Under the pieces are notes generated by a model, which was not told where the DNA came from, did not search any database, and saw only the letters and a list, made by a program, of their open reading frames with translations. From Rhodoferax sp. (GTDB taxonomy: Bacteria; Pseudomonadota; Gammaproteobacteria; Burkholderiales; Burkholderiaceae_C), in the NCBI GenBank assembly GCA_003133245.1, contig PKWM01000015.1, positions 1-64,000 on the forward strand: a stretch of DNA of 64,000 nt, read 5' to 3'. A program made the translations under genes and the position numbers. Position 1 is the first letter of the stretch. Every line of letters starts with the position of its first letter. Below, in pieces: positions 1-8,762 of this stretch.

Positions 1-2
1 TT

Positions 3-947
3 GCGGCATGCTTGGGGGCGATATCTTGTCAACAAACCCTTGCGCAGGGAAACAATACACAGATTGTTGTCCCGTATGCCCCTGGTGGAACAACCGACAT
101 CCTGGGCCGCATCATTGCCCGCAACCTGGGAGAAACCCTTGGCACCCCGGTCATCATCGTAAACAAGCCCGGCGCAGGGACAGGCATTGCGGCCGCTTTT
201 GTGGCGCGCTCACCGGCTGACGGGAAAACCTTGTTGATGGCAACCAGCACGACGCTGGCGGTCAATCCCTGGCTTTACAAAAAGCTCAACTACAACCCTG
301 TGACTGATTTCGCGCCTATTGCCCAAGTTGCGTCAGTGCCGCTCGCTGTGGTTGTGAATCCGTCTGTTGAAGCTAAAACACTTGCCGATTTGGTCGCGCT
401 TGCCAGGGCCAGTTCTAGTGGATTGAACTACGCGTCCGCAGGCAATGGCAGCCCGCAACATCTTGTGGCAGAGATGTTCAGGAGCGCCACCGGCGCCAAG
501 CTTGTGCATGTTCCCTACAAAGGAAGTTCGCCGGCATTGACCGATGTTGTCGCGGGAAATATTTCGGTGATGTTTACGGACATTGCGCCGGCACTACCGT
601 TTATTCAGGCTGGAAAATTGCGGGTCCTGGCCGTGACGTCCTTAAAGCGCGTTTCGGCATTACCAAATGTGCCTACGATTGCCGAATCCGGAATATCTGG
701 AACTAAGAACTTCGATGCGGTTGCCTGGCAAGGCGTGGTTGCGCCAGCTGGCACCCCGCAAGCCACGATAAACAAACTAAGTGCCGAGATCGTCCGAATC
801 ATGTCACTTCCCGAAGTCAAAACCCTACTTGAGAGAGACGGTGTGGAGATATCCACGAGTACACCGACCCAGTTCTCGGCATACTTGCGTTCGGAGTTAT
901 CGCGCTGGGAAAAAGTTGTGAAAGACTCTGGCGCAACTATCGACTGA
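3..947 (+). CDS. Bug-family tripartite tricarboxylate transporter binding protein (5' end outside window)
   Basis: Periplasmic solute receptor of the TctC/Bug family that delivers a carboxylate (or related small acid) to a TctAB membrane channel. The reading frame is open to the left edge, so the start and part of the signal peptide lie outside the window; what is left of the export signal is the alanine-rich stretch ending near LAQG. Typical family motifs follow: VPYAPGGTTDILGR, then VNKPGAGTGIAA, and later VPYKGSSPALTDVVAG. About 314 residues are visible, close to a full mature Bug protein. tctB and tctA lie downstream on the same strand but are separated by an IS21 remnant, so this gene may once have been the first gene of that operon. 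The substrate cannot be told from sequence. Confidence 0.9.
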   Translation, partial: AACLGAISCQQTLAQGNNTQIVVPYAPGGTTDILGRIIARNLGETLGTPVIIVNKPGAGTGIAAAFVARSPADGKTLLMATSTTLAVNPWLYKKLNYNPVTDFAPIAQVASVPLAVVVNPSVEAKTLADLVALARASSSGLNYASAGNGSPQHLVAEMFRSATGAKLVHVPYKGSSPALTDVVAGNISVMFTDIAPALPFIQAGKLRVLAVTSLKRVSALPNVPTIAESGISGTKNFDAVAWQGVVAPAGTPQATINKLSAEIVRIMSLPEVKTLLERDGVEISTSTPTQFSAYLRSELSRWEKVVKDSGATID

Positions 948-956
948 GGCTGCTAA

Positions 957-1238
957 AAGACCGTAGCGGTCAACGAGGCCATTGCGCCGCTGCTGGTGTA
1001 ACTCAACAACAAGCCGTTTCAGAAGTTGCCCGGCTGCCGTGTCAGCGTCTTCGCTGAAATCGGCGTACCGGTCCTGCGCCCACTGCCCAGGCAAACCTGG
1101 GAGTTGGCCGTCTTCAAGACGGTCAGAGATCACATCGATCAGCACGTCGAGTTTGAGGGTCACCGCTACAGACTGTCCCGCCGGATCAAGGGCGTCTGCA
1201 GCAGACCAGTTCTATGGACTGGCCCTCTGCTCAGATGA
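957..1238 (+). pseudogene. IS21-family transposase (istA) C-terminal remnant
   Basis: In one frame the translation reads AIAPLLV, stop, LNNKPFQKLPGCRVSVFAE, then LRPLPRQTWELAVFKTVR and HIDQHVEFEGHRYRLSRRI. This is the characteristic C-terminal part of IstA transposases (the family usually reads RPFQKLPGSRASAFAE and HVEVDGHRYSVP). An in-frame TAA stands at 999-1001 and similarity ends near 1190, so it is a dead fragment. No istB and no terminal repeats are visible. It sits 10 bases after the Bug gene and points to an old insertion followed by deletion between the binding-protein gene and tctBA. Confidence 0.75.
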
Positions 1239-1586
1239 GCGCCAACGAGTTTCTTCGCGACCACCAGTCCTTAAAGCAATAAAACCGCCGAATGAGTACC
1301 TTGCGCAAGGCGCTGTTGATCGAACTTATACGGAAATCAAGCATGGGTTGGATTGTCGTTTACGCTTATTGCAACAGAACCCTTTTATGCGGACTAAGTA
1401 GTTTCCCTTGCGTAGTTCCCACATGCAAGGCTCCTCTATGGCTCCCTAAAATTGACATACAAGATTTCCCGTCAAGTAAGCCTTCCGTGATGATCTAAAA
1501 ACGAGGCGATGCATGACGCGAATATATTCATTGTTCAGATGGTATGAATCTGAATAGGCCTAGAAAAGAAAGAGGTTCGACAAAGT
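1239..1586. promoter_or_regulatory. Intergenic leader before tctBA with small palindromes
   Basis: No convincing gene. Two short symmetries lie just before tctB: GAATATATTC at 1520-1529, and an inverted repeat TTCAGA/TCTGAA (1534-1539 and 1549-1554, 9-nt spacer). A TTGACA hexamer is at 1452-1457 but has no good -10 box at normal spacing. The inverted repeat is a plausible operator, perhaps for the response regulator encoded downstream; this is inference only. Confidence 0.3.
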
Positions 1587-2009
1587 ATGAATAACACGAA
1601 TTTAGTCAGGGGCCTGGTACTCATGGCGATCGCCCTGATCTTTGGTATAGGGGCGTTGAATTACACCATCGGCCAATTCAGCCGGGCCGGCCCTGGCTTG
1701 TTTCCCCTGATGGTGAGTTGCCTGCTGTTTTTGATTGGCCTGGTCAGCGTGGTGCGTTCGCGCTTCGTCGCCGTCGTACCTTTGAGCTACAACATGAAGA
1801 ACATTGCCCTTGTCCTGTTGGGTCTGTGCGGGTTTGCGCTGCTCTCCCAGTACCTCAACATGATTTTGGGCATTGTGTTCCTGGTGTTTTGCTCCTCTTT
1901 TGCCGCCACTTCATATTCTGTCGTGCGCAACCTCAAAATCTCGGCTGGCCTGATTGCCATTGCCTTTGCGTTTCAATACGGGCTCGGCCTGCAACTGCCC
2001 TTATTCTGA
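1587..2009 (+). CDS. tctB: Tripartite tricarboxylate transporter small membrane subunit TctB
   Basis: Protein of 140 residues with four predicted membrane segments (about residues 8-26, 35-53, 69-87 and 95-135), the usual size and layout of TctB. It carries the family's early motif of a glycine-rich stretch after helix 1 (YTIGQFSRAGPGLFPLM). TctB is the small inner-membrane subunit that pairs with the large TctA channel. Its stop codon overlaps the tctA start as TGATG, indicating translational coupling. Confidence 0.9.
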   Translation: MNNTNLVRGLVLMAIALIFGIGALNYTIGQFSRAGPGLFPLMVSCLLFLIGLVSVVRSRFVAVVPLSYNMKNIALVLLGLCGFALLSQYLNMILGIVFLVFCSSFAATSYSVVRNLKISAGLIAIAFAFQYGLGLQLPLF

Positions 2010-3508
2010 TGGAAATCCTACACAACCTCGCGTTTGGTTTTGAACATGCACTCACCCTGCACAACCTCATGTACTGCGCCATCGGCTGCGTCCTCGGCAC
2101 AATGGTGGGACTGCTACCTGGACTAGGCCCCTTGGCTACCATCAGCCTGTTGCTACCCTTGACCTATTCCATTCCCCCCACGGGCTCGCTCATTATGCTG
2201 GCTGGTATTTTCTACGGCGCCCAATACGGCGACAGCGTGAGCGCCATCACCATGAAAATTCCGCACGCCAGCAGCATCGTGGCCTGTATCGATGGCTACC
2301 AGATGACGCTCAATGGCAAATGCGGTCTGGCCTTGTTCACCGCGGGCATTTCCAGCTTCATTGGGGGTACCGTGGCCATTGTGGTGTTGGCGACGATGGC
2401 CCCGGCACTGGGCGAAGTGGCGTTTTTATTTGGCCCGGCCGATTACTGTGCCCTCATGTTGTTCGGGTTCATGTGCGTGAGCTTTGTCACCACCGGCAGC
2501 CTGCTCAATGGTCTTGCCATGGCCTTTATAGGCGTGCTGCTTGGGACCGTCGGCACCGATGTGAACAGTGGCATTGCGCGCTTCACCATGAACTTTACCT
2601 TTCTGATGGACGGCGTTGGCTTGATCAGCGTCGCCTTGGGGCTCTTCGGCATTGCCGAGGTCGTGAAAAACCTCGACAGCGGCAGTCAGCTCACGCCATT
2701 CAACGGCAAGATCAAACTCATGCCGACCTGGCCCGAGTTCAAACGCATCATTCCCAGCGCCTTGCGTGGCAGTGTGATTGGCTCGGCGCTAGGCCTTTTA
2801 CCTGGCGGGGGGCCCACGATCGCCCAGTTCGCAGCCTATGCCGTCGATAAGCGTTTCAGCAAATACAAGGATGAGATCGGCCACGGCGCCATCGAGGGCG
2901 TTGCCGGGCAGGCTGCCGCTGACGAAGCGGCCGCGCGCACCAGCTTTATCCCACTCATGGCCATCGGTATTCCCGAGAACGCGGTCATGGCCCTCATGAT
3001 GGGCGCCTTCATCATCCAGGGCATCCAGCCCGGCCCGAACATGATCGCAAGTCACCCCGAATTGTTCTGGGGTCTGGTGGCCAGTATGTGGGTGGGCAGC
3101 TGCTTTTTGGTCATTCTCAACGTGCCTCTGGTGCGCTACTGGCTGTCGTTGTTCAAGATTCCCTTCAATGTGCTGTTTCCGGCCATCCTTTTTTTCTGCT
3201 GCGTCGGGACTTACAGCATCAATAACAGCTTGGATGACATCTTCATTACCGCCCTCTTTGGCTTCTTTGGCTATCTGTTCATGCGCGTGGGGCTGGAGGC
3301 CGCGCCGCTCATCTTGGGCTTCATCCTGGGTCCCATGCTGGAAGAAAACTTCCGGCGCGCCATGCTGCTCAGTCGGGGAAATTTCAGCATATTCATCACT
3401 CGCCCCATCAGCGGCATCTTGCTCGGCTTGATTGCCCTCTTCATCGTGTGGCAGGTGTCGTCGTTTTACTTTCAGTCGCGCAAAGTAACGGCTCCGTTAG
3501 CAGCCTGA
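2009..3508 (+). CDS. tctA: Tripartite tricarboxylate transporter large permease TctA
   Basis: Large inner-membrane subunit (499 residues, about twelve hydrophobic segments) of the secondary TTT carboxylate transporter. The N-terminal signature GTMVGLLPGLGPLATISLLLP is split over the first helix pair, and the second half repeats it as GSALGLLPGGGPTIAQF, as expected for the internally duplicated TctA fold. The ATG at 2009 is chosen over upstream starts because it overlaps the tctB stop and begins the conserved N-terminus. A strong hairpin follows the gene at 3585-3612. The neighbouring DctS/DctR-like pair suggests induction by an external dicarboxylate or tricarboxylate. Confidence 0.93.
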   Translation: MEILHNLAFGFEHALTLHNLMYCAIGCVLGTMVGLLPGLGPLATISLLLPLTYSIPPTGSLIMLAGIFYGAQYGDSVSAITMKIPHASSIVACIDGYQMTLNGKCGLALFTAGISSFIGGTVAIVVLATMAPALGEVAFLFGPADYCALMLFGFMCVSFVTTGSLLNGLAMAFIGVLLGTVGTDVNSGIARFTMNFTFLMDGVGLISVALGLFGIAEVVKNLDSGSQLTPFNGKIKLMPTWPEFKRIIPSALRGSVIGSALGLLPGGGPTIAQFAAYAVDKRFSKYKDEIGHGAIEGVAGQAAADEAAARTSFIPLMAIGIPENAVMALMMGAFIIQGIQPGPNMIASHPELFWGLVASMWVGSCFLVILNVPLVRYWLSLFKIPFNVLFPAILFFCCVGTYSINNSLDDIFITALFGFFGYLFMRVGLEAAPLILGFILGPMLEENFRRAMLLSRGNFSIFITRPISGILLGLIALFIVWQVSSFYFQSRKVTAPLAA

Positions 3509-3584
3509 ATACGCCTCCATTGTGTTCAGCCGAGCGCCACCGGCACCCACGGTGGCCCCGCTACAGGTTTGAGAAGGCAACCCG

Positions 3585-3612
3585 AACGCCAACGGGAAAA
3601 CCCGTTGGCGTT
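3585..3612 (+). terminator. Hairpin terminator after tctA
   Basis: Perfect 12-bp stem AACGCCAACGGG / CCCGTTGGCGTT with an AAAA loop, followed by a short T run. It lies 77 bases after the tctA stop. The rest of the 256-base gap to the kinase gene holds only a weak CCACCG/CGGTGG repeat. Confidence 0.65.
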
Positions 3613-3764
3613 TGAACTGCTAGCCGCAGGATTCAAGAGCTGTTCAGTATGACAAAATTAATTGCTTCTTACAAACTTAGCATGTTCTAGTCCGCGATGA
3701 AATTTGTTCGTGACCGACGCGTCCTCCTAGTGTCCACTGTACCGATTGCTTCGAGGACGCCTGG

Positions 3765-5825
3765 GTGAGACAGGAATTTCAAGCTCAAAGCGCGAACGTT
3801 GGCTCGTTGCAGGTGTTGCTGCCGGCGGAGCGTTCCCCATCGACCGTGCGTCGGCGCACCCTCTGGAGTTCGCTGGTGTTGCTGGTGGCGGCCTTGCTCG
3901 CCATGCTGGTCTGGCTGGCCGGCATCTATGAGGCCAACCAGGTGCAGGCCCGGCTCGATCGCGATGTGGCCGAGGCCGTGAGCGACGTCCGGGCCGTCTT
4001 CGCGCACAACGCTCAGGAACTACAGGCGCTTCAGTACACTCACCCAACACCCAACACATGGATGATCGATGCCGGCACCATGCTGCGTGAACACCGCGAA
4101 ATCCTGCGCATCGAATGGCGCGACAGCACGCTGCGGTTGCAGGCTCATGTGGACACTCCGTTTCGCGTGCCCGCGTTTGATCACCAGGGGCGCAGCGACG
4201 TTCAGTCGGAGGTCGCTGCGGCCTGCGCCAACGCCCGGCGCTTCAGCGGACCGGCCTATGCCAGCAGTTATTTCGTGCCCATGGTCGATGGCCTGGGACT
4301 GGAAGTCATGGAGTTCTGCCTGCCCCTGCAAAGCGGCGCCAATGTGACCGGCTATCTGATCGCCTCCTACGCCTTGCGTGACGTACTTGAGGGTTCGCTG
4401 ACGCGTCCGATGACGAAAAACTACCAAGTATCCTTTACCGAGGGCGACGGCACCCGGCTCGCCGTGTTTGGCTCGATCGGGCGCGGCAGCCGCATCTTCA
4501 CGGCGCGCCAACTGATGAATTTGCCGGGAACGTCCATGGTGCTGCGCATGGACAGTTGGCGCGCTACCCCCGACCTGTTTCCCAATGTGCTGACGGCGCT
4601 GGTGACCGCGATGTCGATCGCCCTGGTTTCGGTGCTGGCGCTGCTGGGCGAGGACATGCGCCGGCGTTTCAAGGCGGAGCACGATCTGGCCGATATGCTG
4701 GCATTTCGCAAGGCGATGGAGGATTCGCTGGTGACGGGTTTGCGCGCACGCGATCTACAAGGCCACACCACCTATGTCAATCCGGCCTTTTGCCAGATGG
4801 TCGGATTCTCGGCTGACGAATTGCTGGCGCCTGGCACGCCAGCGCCATACTGGCCGCCGGAATGCAGTGAAGAATACCGGCAGCGCCAGCTTGTTCGCCA
4901 CGCTGGAAACCTGCCGCCGCGCGAGGGCTACGAGTCGGTGTTCATGCGCAAGGACGGCTCCCGCTTTCCGGTCCTTGTTATTGAAGCGCCGCTCATCAAC
5001 GCGCAAGGTGCGCAGAGCGGATGGATGAGCGCGCTGCTCGATATCAGCGAGCAGCGCCGCGTGGAGGAGTTGTCACGCGCCGGACTGGAGCGCCTGCAGG
5101 CCACCGCGCGCCTGGCGACCGTGGGGGAAATGGCTTCCCTGCTGAGTCACGAACTGAACCAGCCCCTGGCCGTCATTTCGGGCTATGCCGCGGGTTCCCT
5201 CAATCTGTTGCGCGCAGATCCGCAGGGAGCCGTACCAATTGGCTCCGAGGTGAGATTGGCGCTACAGCGTATTGCCGAGCAGGCCGAGCGCGCCGGCAAG
5301 GTCATTAAAAGCGTGCATGACTATGTGCGCCGACGCGACCAGGTGCGTGAGGCGGTGGCCCCGCAGGCCTTGCTCGATGCCATCCTGCCGCTGGTTTACC
5401 TACAGGCGCGCCAATTGTCGGTCCGGGTGCAGGCCGAAGTGGAACCGGGAACGCCGTCCGTGCAGTGCGACCGGACCATGGTTGAGCAGGTCCTGCTCAA
5501 CCTGGCCCGCAACGCCATGCAGGCCATGGATTCGCCGAAGATTCTGGAGCGCAGCCTGCTGATCGACGTGCGCCTCGCCAACACCCATGGCACCAGCAAG
5601 AAATGGGTTGAATTCTCGGTAGCCGATCTTGGCGGGGGCATCGGGCCTGAGGTGCAGCAGCAACTGTTCAAGCCGTTCTTCACCACCAAGACCGAAGGCA
5701 TGGGTCTGGGCCTGAGTCTTTGCCGCACGGTTGTGGAGCAACACGGCGGCGCCCTAGAGTTTGCGGCCAATTCTCCGCACGGCACCGTTTTCACTTTCAC
5801 CTTGCCGGCCGCCGGCGTGGCATAA
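3765..5825 (+). CDS. Membrane sensor histidine kinase, DctS/FixL-like, with PAS domain
   Basis: A 686-residue sensor kinase. Visible parts in order: membrane segment at about 26-48; periplasmic region to about 270 (a DctB/DctS-type extracellular sensor); second membrane segment at about 272-295; PAS domain at about 310-430 (VNPAFCQMVGFSADEL); dimerisation/phosphoacceptor helix with His462 in LLSHELNQPLAVIS; and an ATPase domain with N-box LLNLARNAMQAM, G1 box DLGGGIG and G2 box GMGLGLSLC. It starts at GTG 3765. The response regulator gene follows after 9 bases. Family logic and position next to tctBA suggest that it senses a carboxylate and controls that transporter. Confidence 0.9.
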   Translation: MRQEFQAQSANVGSLQVLLPAERSPSTVRRRTLWSSLVLLVAALLAMLVWLAGIYEANQVQARLDRDVAEAVSDVRAVFAHNAQELQALQYTHPTPNTWMIDAGTMLREHREILRIEWRDSTLRLQAHVDTPFRVPAFDHQGRSDVQSEVAAACANARRFSGPAYASSYFVPMVDGLGLEVMEFCLPLQSGANVTGYLIASYALRDVLEGSLTRPMTKNYQVSFTEGDGTRLAVFGSIGRGSRIFTARQLMNLPGTSMVLRMDSWRATPDLFPNVLTALVTAMSIALVSVLALLGEDMRRRFKAEHDLADMLAFRKAMEDSLVTGLRARDLQGHTTYVNPAFCQMVGFSADELLAPGTPAPYWPPECSEEYRQRQLVRHAGNLPPREGYESVFMRKDGSRFPVLVIEAPLINAQGAQSGWMSALLDISEQRRVEELSRAGLERLQATARLATVGEMASLLSHELNQPLAVISGYAAGSLNLLRADPQGAVPIGSEVRLALQRIAEQAERAGKVIKSVHDYVRRRDQVREAVAPQALLDAILPLVYLQARQLSVRVQAEVEPGTPSVQCDRTMVEQVLLNLARNAMQAMDSPKILERSLLIDVRLANTHGTSKKWVEFSVADLGGGIGPEVQQQLFKPFFTTKTEGMGLGLSLCRTVVEQHGGALEFAANSPHGTVFTFTLPAAGVA

Positions 5826-5834
5826 CATCGCACC

Positions 5835-6473
5835 ATGCAACCTGTGATCGACGCCCGTACCTTTATCGTGGACGATGACGCCAGCGTGCGCGAAGCGTTG
5901 GCCTGGCTGCTGCGCTCACGGCGTTTGCACAGCGAGGTTTTCGACAGCGCCGAAGCGTTTCAGCAGCAGTTCGTTGGCGCGCCGGGTGCGGCATCGGACC
6001 AGCCCTGCTGCCTGTTGCTCGATGTGCGCATGCCGGGCTTGAGCGGGCTGGCGCTGTTTGACTGGCTGATCGAGCGCCAGTTGCACCTGATCATGCCGGT
6101 GATATTTCTGACCGGTCACGCTGACGTGCCAACGGCGGTGGATGCGGTCAGACGTGGCGCTTTCGATTTCTGCGAAAAGCCGTATTCCGGCAATGCATTG
6201 GTGGACCGGGTGGAACAGGCGCTGGCGCAATCAGCGCTATTGCTGCAGGCACGTCGCCAGGCGGTCCGGGTACGCACGCGCCAGGCCGATTTGACCGAGC
6301 GCGATCGCGACGTGATGCGTCTGGTGGTGGAGGGCTTGCCCAACAAACTGATTGCCGACCGGCTCAACATCAGTATCCGGACCGTCGAAGTGCACCGCTC
6401 GCGCGTCTTCCACAAAATGGAAGTCACGTCGGCGGTAGAGCTTGCCAACCTGCTGCGCGATGAACCGGGATGA
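5835..6473 (+). CDS. FixJ/DctR-family two-component response regulator
   Basis: Response regulator of 212 residues: an N-terminal receiver domain with acidic pocket DDD near residue 12, phosphoacceptor Asp63 in LLLDVRMPGLSG, switch Thr in FLTGHAD and Lys in CEKPYSG, then a LuxR/FixJ-type helix-turn-helix at about 150-205 (LTERDRDVMRLVVEGLPNK, then SIRTVEVHRSRV). Same operon as the kinase, with a 9-base gap. It probably activates the TTT transporter genes. A GC-rich hairpin at 6505-6523 ends the operon, and the integrated element begins immediately beyond. Confidence 0.92.
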   Translation: MQPVIDARTFIVDDDASVREALAWLLRSRRLHSEVFDSAEAFQQQFVGAPGAASDQPCCLLLDVRMPGLSGLALFDWLIERQLHLIMPVIFLTGHADVPTAVDAVRRGAFDFCEKPYSGNALVDRVEQALAQSALLLQARRQAVRVRTRQADLTERDRDVMRLVVEGLPNKLIADRLNISIRTVEVHRSRVFHKMEVTSAVELANLLRDEPG

Positions 6474-6504
6474 AGCATTCTTGAGAATTGGAGTATCGGG
6501 CTGT

Positions 6505-6523
6505 GGCCCGCGTGGTGCGGGCC
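6505..6523 (+). terminator. Terminator after the two-component operon
   Basis: Perfect 7-bp GC stem GGCCCGC / GCGGGCC with a 5-nt loop followed by TTT, 31 bases after the response-regulator stop. Confidence 0.6.
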
Positions 6524-6564
6524 TTTGCCAAAAAAGAACCTCTCACTCGGAAGGGTTCATACTC

Positions 6565-6580
6565 ACTGGCGGAGAGAGTG
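6565..6580. repeat. Left attachment repeat (attL)
   Basis: Sixteen bases identical to 11093-11108, the CCA end and acceptor/T-stem of the tRNA-Ser gene. It marks the left boundary of the element, 145 bases before the integrase start. Confidence 0.85.
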
Positions 6581-6660
6581 TCCTTTCCGTCTAACTTGCA
6601 CGTAATCCCGATTTCTATCATTCTCCTGTTTTTACCAATGAAAATAAATAATTGATTGTC

Positions 6661-6689
6661 TTGCGTGGCATCACGTAACCCCATATAAT
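6661..6689 (+). promoter_or_regulatory. Integrase promoter
   Basis: TTGCGT at 6661-6666, exact 17-base spacer, perfect TATAAT at 6684-6689, 35 bases before the integrase ATG. A purine-rich ribosome site AAAGGGG lies just before that ATG. Confidence 0.6.
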
Positions 6690-6724
6690 CGCACTCAACA
6701 ACATGGGTAAGAAAGGGGTCACAA

Positions 6725-7957
6725 ATGACACGTCGAGTTCGAATCCTGAATGCGCGACAGGTGGAAACGGTCAAAACGCCGGGTTATTTTTTCGATGGTG
6801 CTGGCCTGTACCTGCAAGTTGCCAAAGGCGGCAGCAAGTCCTGGGTACTGCGCTATGCCGTCAACAAGCGGCCGCGTGAAATGGGTTTAGGTTCACTGGT
6901 CACCTTCACGCTGGCAGAGGCGCGAGACCGTGCTACCAAGTACCGGCAGATGGTGGCTGACGGTATCGACCCGATTGATGATCGCAAGGCGTCCCTACTG
7001 ACCCGGCGCATGGCTGAGGCCAACGTCATCACGTTCGATAAAGCGGCCGACAAGTTCATTCAAGCCAACAAATCCGGCTGGCGCAATGCCAAGCATGAAG
7101 ACCAATGGCGCAACACCTTGAAAACTTATGCCAGTCCGGTGATCGGTGATCTATCGGTGGCACTGGTAACGACCGCTCACGTTATGCGGATTTTGGAGCC
7201 GATATGGACAACCAAAACCGAGACGGCAACGCGGGTTCGCGGCCGCATTGAAAAGATTCTCGATTGGGCAAAGGTGCAAGGCTATCGCAGCGGAGACAAC
7301 CCGGCCGCATGGCGTGGACACTTAAGCGAAGCCTTACCGAAGCCGTCCAAGGTGGCAACAGAGGCACATCATGCAGCCCTGCCCTGGCTTGAAATCGGCG
7401 CGTTTATGGTGGCTTTGCAGGCTATGCCTGGGCTTGCTGCAAGGGCGCTGGAGATCATCATTCTCTGCGCTACCCGTACCAGTGAGGCGCTTAACGCCAA
7501 GTGGACAGAGTTCGACCTGGACGCTGGATTGTGGACTATCCCCAAAGAACGAATGAAGTCTTTTCGTGAACACCGAGTCCCATTGTCCGCATCGGCAATT
7601 CGAATCCTGCGTGATCTGCCACACGTAAATGAGTTTGTATTCCCTGGCGCAAAAGAAAACACGGCGCTATCGAATATGAGTTGTCTCGCAGTTCTTAAGC
7701 GCATGGATCGCGCTGATCTGACTGTGCATGGATTTAGATCGACTTTTCGTGATTGGGTATCGGAGTCAACCGCTTACCCCCGCGACGTGGCAGAGATGGC
7801 CCTGGCCCACACCATCGAGGATAAATCCGAAGCCGCTTACCGGCGCGGCGACTTACTCGAAAAACGACGCGCCATGATGCAAGCCTGGGCGAAATTCTGC
7901 GACCTACCCGCCAAGTCTGGCGACGTGGTGGCGATACGGGCGAAGGTGGCAGCATGA
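6725..7957 (+). CDS. int: P4-type tyrosine integrase (DUF4102 arm-binding domain)
   Basis: A 410-residue site-specific recombinase. The N-terminal arm-binding domain (about 1-100) contains GAGLYLQVAKGGSKSWVLRY, the P4/DUF4102 signature. A core-binding domain follows (about 100-210). The catalytic domain has Arg near 250 (CATRTSEALNAKW), His-x-x-Arg near 336 (HGFRSTFRDW), a second His in LAHTIEDKSEAAY and the nucleophile Tyr near 371. All catalytic residues are present, so it may be active. The family recombines at tRNA 3' ends, matching the att repeat. The gene sits at the end of the element away from the intact tRNA, the less common arrangement. The stop overlaps the next gene by 4 bases (ATGA). 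Confidence 0.95.
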   Translation: MTRRVRILNARQVETVKTPGYFFDGAGLYLQVAKGGSKSWVLRYAVNKRPREMGLGSLVTFTLAEARDRATKYRQMVADGIDPIDDRKASLLTRRMAEANVITFDKAADKFIQANKSGWRNAKHEDQWRNTLKTYASPVIGDLSVALVTTAHVMRILEPIWTTKTETATRVRGRIEKILDWAKVQGYRSGDNPAAWRGHLSEALPKPSKVATEAHHAALPWLEIGAFMVALQAMPGLAARALEIIILCATRTSEALNAKWTEFDLDAGLWTIPKERMKSFREHRVPLSASAIRILRDLPHVNEFVFPGAKENTALSNMSCLAVLKRMDRADLTVHGFRSTFRDWVSESTAYPRDVAEMALAHTIEDKSEAAYRRGDLLEKRRAMMQAWAKFCDLPAKSGDVVAIRAKVAA

Positions 7958-8676
7958 AACCGATTGACTGGCGAAAGCTTGAAAATTATCCCGGCTTGCC
8001 ACACTGGGCGGACTCATCAAGTCGGTGGGCTTGGGAATTTATGCGACGCAATGCCGAGTATGAAGTTGACCGCGAGCGCTGGCCCGCAGCTTGGGGCGAT
8101 GGGCTTGACCCGGCTGATGAGGCGTATCAGTTACGGCGCGAACTCGCGGACAAGTGGGGTGTTACCTGTCGCGCAAAGCATTGGCCTGAATCAGATAATG
8201 CACAAGGCTGGCAACGGTTTATTTTTGGATTGCATCAACTGATGGGGTTTGCCGGTGCAGACGCTGGCGAACCGGGACACGTTCGGCGAAGCGGAGAGCA
8301 ATGGGAAGAATATTTGCAAGTGAGACGAAGCGAAGTGTGGGTGCGTTTCGATCTTGAGGAAAAACTAGATCAACAACTTCAACACGCCGGAAAATATTTG
8401 AAAGATGTTCGGGAATATTTGGGGATAACGCCGCCTATACATCGGCTTCGTAAACCTGAAAAATTGCAGCAATATTTGAGGGTTTGGGACGCGACACAAG
8501 CCAATACGACAAGCGCGGAAATTGCAAAGGAACTGTATCCTGGAATGCCAAATACCTACCCGGAATTTTCTGGAAACGATCAAGTACGCAAAGACTTGAG
8601 CGCAGCTAACAAATTGATCGACTTCGGATTTTTAGCGCTGAAAATCACCCCCCCGGAAGCTAATAGGGTGCGTTAG
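7954..8676 (+). CDS. DUF6499-like protein of the satellite
   Basis: A 240-residue protein. Near residue 20 it has SSSRWAWEFMRRNAEYEVD, the pattern of DUF6499 (a short N-terminal domain found next to DUF2285 in proteobacterial mobile elements). The C-terminal third (about 165-235) contains TSAEIAKELYPG and reads like a helix-turn-helix. A DNA-binding regulatory role is possible but unproven. It starts inside the integrase stop (ATGA overlap), so it is co-translated with int. The last 400 bases are richer in A/T than the integrase, consistent with foreign origin. Confidence 0.7.
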   Translation: MKPIDWRKLENYPGLPHWADSSSRWAWEFMRRNAEYEVDRERWPAAWGDGLDPADEAYQLRRELADKWGVTCRAKHWPESDNAQGWQRFIFGLHQLMGFAGADAGEPGHVRRSGEQWEEYLQVRRSEVWVRFDLEEKLDQQLQHAGKYLKDVREYLGITPPIHRLRKPEKLQQYLRVWDATQANTTSAEIAKELYPGMPNTYPEFSGNDQVRKDLSAANKLIDFGFLALKITPPEANRVR

Positions 8677-8710
8677 ATTCCTTATACACGCCAGAAAATA
8701 CGACGTTTAC

Positions 8711-8759
8711 TCGCTTTCATTACGCAAGCCAATAGGCAACGCGGGACACATGAAAGCGA
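8711..8759 (+). promoter_or_regulatory. Inverted repeat over the alpA leader
   Basis: Perfect 10-bp arms TCGCTTTCAT (8711-8720) and ATGAAAGCGA (8750-8759) separated by 29 nt. The right arm ends three bases before the alpA ATG and covers its only purine-rich ribosome site. It could be an operator for AlpA autoregulation or an RNA stem that hides the ribosome site. Confidence 0.45.
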
Positions 8760-8762
8760 TAA

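Noticed and set aside
957-1238. Intact transposase gene
   Set aside because: In-frame stop at 999-1001, C-terminal truncation, no istB and no terminal repeats.
1718-2008. Longer TctA start
   Set aside because: It would run out of frame through all of tctB; the ATG at 2009 matches the conserved N-terminus.
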